The notes beneath the pieces are model-generated. The model made no database searches and was not told the origin of the DNA. It saw only the letters and a list, made by a program, of their open reading frames with translations. A program made the position numbers and the translations under genes. From NCBI GenBank assembly GCA_017621225.1, contig JAGATN010000009.1, positions 1 through 64,000 on the forward strand: DNA of 64,000 nucleotides, read 5' to 3'. The stretch comes from Muribaculaceae bacterium (GTDB lineage: Bacteria > Bacteroidota > Bacteroidia > Bacteroidales > Muribaculaceae). This document shows positions 60,357-64,000 of the stretch, in pieces; within the stretch, counting starts at the first letter, position 1, and the number at the start of each line of letters is the position of its first letter.

Positions 60357-61556
60357 ATGTTGTGTCTTAAACGTAAAATTAACTTTGCAGGCCGATTGTC
60401 GGCTGCTACCTTCTGCCTGATGCTGGCTATGGGCATCGGAAGCGGTTGTGGATCGAAAAATGCCGATCGTGAGGTCGCTCCGTTGCATCAAGGCGACGTA
60501 TGGCTCGATACGGATAGCAATCAGATTAACGCCCATGGCGGCGGTATGCTGTATTACGACGGAACCTATTACTGGTATGGTGAACATCGTCCCGGCGTGG
60601 GGTCTGAATCGAAAACCCAGGATGGCGTTAACTGTTACTCGTCGACCGATCTGTCGAACTGGAAATACGAAGGCCTGGCGCTGTCGGTTGAGGATGTTGA
60701 AGGACATGACATAGAGCGCGGATGCACCATCGAGCGCCCGAAAGTGATATACAACGACTCTACGCATAAATTCGTGATGTGGTTTCATCTTGAGTTGAAG
60801 GGTCGCGGTTACGAGGCCGCGCGCGCTTGCGTTGCCGTGAGCGATACGCCTGTCGGGCCGTTCAAGTTCATCCGTTCGGGCCGCGTGAATGCCGGAGTGT
60901 ATCCGATGAATATGTCGGACGAAGATCGCAACGCCGAGTGGAATATGGATGAATACGAATGGTGGACTCCCGAATGGCGCGAAGCCGTCGACAAGGGCAT
61001 GATTGCCAAGCGCGATCTCGAGGGCGGCCAGATGTCGCGCGACATGACGCTGTTTGTCGATGATGATGGCAAGGCTTACCACATATATTCGTCAGAAGAA
61101 AATCTTACCTTGAACATAGCGGAGCTTTCCGACGATTATTTGTCGCACACCGGCCGCTACGTGCGAGTGGCACCGGGCGGACATAATGAAGCTCCGGCCA
61201 TAATGAAGCACGACGGACGCTACTGGATGATTACGTCGGGTTGCACCGGATGGGCTCCCAATGAGGCGCGACTTATGACGGCAACCGATATATTCGGCCC
61301 TTGGCAGCAGTTGCCGAATCCGTGCGTGGGCCCCGATGCGAAGCTTACGTTCGGCGGTCAGAGCACATATATATTGAAGGTGGCAGGCAAGGACGACGCA
61401 TATATGGCTATGTTTGACCGTTGGCGTCCGGAAAATCTGCTCGATTCGCGCTACGTGTGGCTGCCCATTGATTTCGACGAATCAGGTACTCCCGTGATAA
61501 ATTGGGTGGAATCATGGACTCCGTTGACCTATTGGGATAATAACGAAGCCAAATGA
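60357..61556 (+). CDS. GH43-family glycosidase lacking the canonical catalytic base
   Basis: A 399-residue exported protein. The N-terminus (about 1-36) is a signal with a Cys in GSGCGSKN that could be a lipobox. The propeller starts INAHGGGMLYYDGTYYWYGEHRPG, where the first-blade Asp of most GH43 enzymes is missing; this feature recalls GH43 subfamilies 24 and 34, which include exo-beta-1,3-galactosidases using another residue. Other blades show GCTIERPKVIYNDSTHKFVMWFH, SRDMTLFVDDDGKAYHIYSS and GHNEAPAIMKHDGRYWMITSGCTGW, the last holding the likely acid Glu. It is the first gene of the operon with araD and araA, so it may act on arabinogalactan side chains. The substrate is unproven. Confidence 0.8.
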   Translation: MLCLKRKINFAGRLSAATFCLMLAMGIGSGCGSKNADREVAPLHQGDVWLDTDSNQINAHGGGMLYYDGTYYWYGEHRPGVGSESKTQDGVNCYSSTDLSNWKYEGLALSVEDVEGHDIERGCTIERPKVIYNDSTHKFVMWFHLELKGRGYEAARACVAVSDTPVGPFKFIRSGRVNAGVYPMNMSDEDRNAEWNMDEYEWWTPEWREAVDKGMIAKRDLEGGQMSRDMTLFVDDDGKAYHIYSSEENLTLNIAELSDDYLSHTGRYVRVAPGGHNEAPAIMKHDGRYWMITSGCTGWAPNEARLMTATDIFGPWQQLPNPCVGPDAKLTFGGQSTYILKVAGKDDAYMAMFDRWRPENLLDSRYVWLPIDFDESGTPVINWVESWTPLTYWDNNEAK

Positions 61557-61585
61557 TGCTCATAATCTAATTCCGTATATATAAA

Positions 61586-62281
61586 ATGTTATCAGAACTC
61601 AAAGAAAAAGTTTATAAGGCCAATATCGAACTCGTGAAGCACGGTTTGGTAATTTTTACCTGGGGCAACGTATCGGGCATCGACCGCGCGCGCGGACTCG
61701 TCGTGATAAAGCCCAGTGGCGTTAGCTACGATGAGATGAAACCCGACGACATGGTGGTGGTGGATCTCGCCGACGGACATGTGGTTGAGGGCAACTTGCG
61801 CCCGTCGTCCGACACGCCTACCCACTTGGCCATATATAGGGCTTTCCCCGAAGTGGGAGGAGTGGTGCATACTCATTCCACTTATGCCACCGCGTGGGCG
61901 CAGGCGGGGATGGACATACCCAACATCGGCACCACTCACGCCGATTATTTCCATGACGCCGTGCCGTGCACCGCCGATATGACGGCGCAAGAGGTGGAAG
62001 GCGACTACGAGCTTGAAACCGGCAATGTGATAGTGAAACGATTTGCCGGCTTGAACCCGGTGCATACGCCCGGAGTGCTCGTGAAAAATCACGGCCCGTT
62101 TACGTGGGGCAAAGATCCGCATGAGGCGGTTCACAATGCCGTGGTTCTCGAACAAGTTGCCAAGATGGCCTACATAGCATATGGCATAAATCCCTCTCTT
62201 ACCATGAATCCGTTGCTCATTGAAAAGCATTTTAACAGAAAGCATGGTCCTAATGCCTACTATGGACAGACTAAGAAATAA
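61586..62281 (+). CDS. araD: L-ribulose-5-phosphate 4-epimerase
   Basis: A 231-residue class II aldolase-like enzyme that turns L-ribulose-5-phosphate into D-xylulose-5-phosphate, the last step of arabinose entry. It shows [24 protein letters not shown] (phosphate binding), [31 protein letters not shown] with metal-binding His residues, the acidic and His residues in [10 protein letters not shown], and the C-terminal [23 protein letters not shown]. Length is normal. It is 29 nt after the GH43 gene and 46 nt before araA, in one operon. Confidence 0.96.
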   Translation: MLSELKEKVYKANIELVKHGLVIFTWGNVSGIDRARGLVVIKPSGVSYDEMKPDDMVVVDLADGHVVEGNLRPSSDTPTHLAIYRAFPEVGGVVHTHSTYATAWAQAGMDIPNIGTTHADYFHDAVPCTADMTAQEVEGDYELETGNVIVKRFAGLNPVHTPGVLVKNHGPFTWGKDPHEAVHNAVVLEQVAKMAYIAYGINPSLTMNPLLIEKHFNRKHGPNAYYGQTKK

Positions 62282-62327
62282 ATACCTTAAAAAGTAACCA
62301 AATAACAACCCATTAAATCAAAAAAAC

Positions 62328-63869
62328 ATGAATGCATTTGAAAATTGCGAAGTGTGGTGGGTAACGGGCGCACAGCTGCTGTATGGTGGCGATGCCGTGA
62401 TTGCCGTTGACGCACACTCAAAAGAAATGGTAGACGGACTCAATAACTCTGGTAATCTGCCGGTTAAGATTGTATATAAAGGCACAGCAAACTCTTCTAA
62501 AGAAGTTACCGACGTAATGAAGGCTGCCAACAACGATCCCCGTTGCGTTGGCGTCATAACCTGGATGCATACATTCTCGCCTGCCAAGATGTGGATTCAC
62601 GGATTGCAGCAATTGCACAAACCGTTGCTCCATTTCCACACTCAGTTTAATGCCGAGATACCTTGGGATACCATGGACATGGACTTCATGAACTTGAATC
62701 AGAGCGCACACGGCGACCGCGAATTCGGTCACATCTGCACTCGCATGCGCATCCGTCGCAAAGTCGTTGCCGGTCACTGGACCGATCCCAACACTCAGAG
62801 CCGCATTGCCGTATGGCAGCGCGTAGCTGCTGCGTGGGCCGACGCTCAGGATATGCTCATACTCCGATTCGGCGATCAGATGAACAATGTAGCCGTAACC
62901 GATGGCGACAAGGTTGAAGCCGAACAGCGTCTGGGATATCACGTTGACTACACTCCCGTAAGCGAATTGATGGAATATTACAAGAAGGTCGACGACGTTG
63001 AAGTTGACGCTCTCGTTGCCGAATATTTCAAGCTCTATGCTCACGATGCAGCACTTGAGGACAAAACCACCGAAGCTTATGAAAAGGTGCGCAACTCTGC
63101 AAAGGCCGAACTTGCCATCCGCGCCATATTGAAAGCCAAGGGTGCAAAAGGTTTCACTACTAACTTCGACGACCTCGGCACCGACGACGTTAACGATCCC
63201 AAGTTCGTTGGCTTCGATCAGATACCCGGTTTGGCTTCTCAGCGTCTTATGGCCGAAGGCTATGGCTTCGGCGCTGAAGGCGACTGGAAGAGCGCCGCTC
63301 TCTATCGCACCGTATGGTACATGTCGCAGGGTCTGCCCAAGGGATGCTCGTTCCTCGAAGACTATACCCTTAACTTCGACGGCAAGAACAGCGCCATACT
63401 TCAGGCCCACATGCTCGAAGTTTGCCCGCTTATCGCCGAAGAACGTCCTCGCCTCGAAGTACACTTCCTCGGCATCGGCATCCGCAAGAGCCAGACCGCA
63501 CGTCTTGTGTTTACTTCGAAGCCCGGCGACGGCATAACCGCTACCATCGTGGATCTCGGCAACCGCTTCCGTCTGATAGTAAACGACGTTGAATGCATCA
63601 AGTCGAAACCGCTTCCCAAACTCCCCGTTGCTTCGGCTCTGTGGATTCCGCAGCCCAATTTCGAAACGGGTGCCGAAGCGTGGATTCTTGCCGGTGGCAC
63701 GCACCACTCTTGCTTCTCTTACGACCTCACTCCCGAATATTGGGAAGACTATGCAGAGATTGCAGGCGTAGAAATGCTCCACATCGACAAGTCGACCACC
63801 ATTTCAGCGTTCAAGAACGAACTTCACTGGAATGAGGTTTACTATATGCTCAATAAGTCGCTTTGCTAA
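62328..63869 (+). CDS. araA: L-arabinose isomerase
   Basis: A 513-residue manganese enzyme that converts L-arabinose to L-ribulose. It starts MNAFENCEVWWVTGAQLLYG and has the family's CVGVITWMHTFSPAKMWIHGL and HFHTQFNAEIPW near the N-terminus. The metal-site residues lie in AEGYGFGAEGDWKSAAL (Glu), CSFLEDYTLNF (Glu), HMLEVCPLIAEERPRLEVH (His) and the C-terminal GGTHHSCFSYDL (His). Codon use is strongly biased to C-ending codons, so it is probably highly expressed. It is in one operon with GH43, araD and the kinase gene that follows. Confidence 0.97.
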   Translation: MNAFENCEVWWVTGAQLLYGGDAVIAVDAHSKEMVDGLNNSGNLPVKIVYKGTANSSKEVTDVMKAANNDPRCVGVITWMHTFSPAKMWIHGLQQLHKPLLHFHTQFNAEIPWDTMDMDFMNLNQSAHGDREFGHICTRMRIRRKVVAGHWTDPNTQSRIAVWQRVAAAWADAQDMLILRFGDQMNNVAVTDGDKVEAEQRLGYHVDYTPVSELMEYYKKVDDVEVDALVAEYFKLYAHDAALEDKTTEAYEKVRNSAKAELAIRAILKAKGAKGFTTNFDDLGTDDVNDPKFVGFDQIPGLASQRLMAEGYGFGAEGDWKSAALYRTVWYMSQGLPKGCSFLEDYTLNFDGKNSAILQAHMLEVCPLIAEERPRLEVHFLGIGIRKSQTARLVFTSKPGDGITATIVDLGNRFRLIVNDVECIKSKPLPKLPVASALWIPQPNFETGAEAWILAGGTHHSCFSYDLTPEYWEDYAEIAGVEMLHIDKSTTISAFKNELHWNEVYYMLNKSLC

Positions 63870-63884
63870 TAAATACGCATTGCT

Positions 63885-64000
63885 ATGACTGAAAAAGCAA
63901 AAGCTACCATTGAAGCGGGTAAGGCCGTACTTGGCATAGAGTTCGGCTCTACCCGCATCAAGGCGGTGCTTATCGACGAAGCCAACAGGTCGATAGCGCA
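63885..64000 (+). CDS. araB: Ribulokinase (FGGY family), cut by the window edge
   Basis: Only the first 38 codons are visible: MTEKAKATIEAGKAVLG, then IEFGSTRIKAVLIDEANRSIA. GIEFGSTRIKAVLID is the N-terminal phosphate-binding strand-turn of FGGY carbohydrate kinases. Position right after araA, 15 nt away, makes it L-ribulokinase, which makes the substrate of AraD. The symbol is inferred from context as well as motif. Confidence 0.85.
   Translation, partial: MTEKAKATIEAGKAVLGIEFGSTRIKAVLIDEANRSIA

Noticed and set aside
62418..63782. Open frame of 454 codons on the minus strand
   Set aside because: It lies fully inside araA on the other strand; the strong codon bias of araA leaves the antisense frame free of stops. 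The translation has no recognisable domain.
1..64000. tRNA, rRNA or riboswitch genes
   Set aside because: Reading of the intergenic stretches gave no T-loop GGTTCGA-type core with matching acceptor arms and no recognisable riboswitch core. A covariance-model scan would be decisive.

Overview
The window looks like chromosome of a gut Bacteroidales, most likely a Muribaculaceae (S24-7) member. Pointers are a primary sigma factor of the short Bacteroidetes type, many TAnnTTTG -7 promoter elements, a hybrid two-component (HTCS) regulator beside arabinan glycosidases, and a formyl-CoA transferase/oxalyl-CoA decarboxylase pair, a known trait of S24-7 genomes. The family assignment is inference; no rRNA, tRNA or CRISPR array was seen.

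Layout. 0.3-4.7 kb: a BlaI/BlaR1-like pair with a perfect dyad just before the first start codon, then an M23-like/S41 protease fusion bracketed by two copies of the same terminator-bearing intergenic segment. 4.7-31.4 kb: mostly minus-strand housekeeping genes: a DUF4434-type secreted protein, rpoD, an ABC exporter whose permease is cut by an in-frame amber codon, a dicarboxylate-type symporter, a SulP transporter, rsgA, a TPR protein, a MATE exporter, miaA, DPP-IV, a coiled-coil protein, a receiver/ATP-grasp protein, trxB, a LolA-like protein and ftsK. 31.4-40.0 kb: an accessory defence island. It opens with a 162-bp MITE-like element and two gene remnants (Bro-N/DinD-like and DUF1016-like). 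Then come an AT-rich D12 adenine methylase coupled to an OLD-like ATPase-TOPRIM protein, a 1328-residue GIY-YIG/helicase/methyltransferase protein with a 334-residue methyltransferase-like partner, a small protein, and the tail of a lost gene that abuts an outer-membrane protein gene. 40.8-48.7 kb: pyruvate:ferredoxin oxidoreductase and an oxalate cassette (frc, oxc, AEC transporter), the same gene trio as E. coli yfdW-yfdU-yfdV. 48.9-51.7 kb: an ECF sigma operon, a TIGR04076-like protein and a TRIC-type channel. 51.8-64.0 kb: an arabinose/arabinan locus: GH43-GH51 fusion, BNR propeller protein, HTCS, GH43, araD, araA and the start of araB.

How it works together. The arabinan locus is a closed circuit: secreted enzymes release arabinose, araA-araB-araD feed it into the pentose phosphate pathway, and the HTCS senses an oligosaccharide. 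The promoters on both sides of the HTCS carry the same direct repeat (TTTGA, 21-bp period), each ending exactly 34 nt before the -7 box, a strong candidate for its operator. The oxalate genes would import oxalate, activate it with CoA from formyl-CoA, and decarboxylate it. The defence island carries at least two separate candidate systems in an otherwise conserved chromosome.
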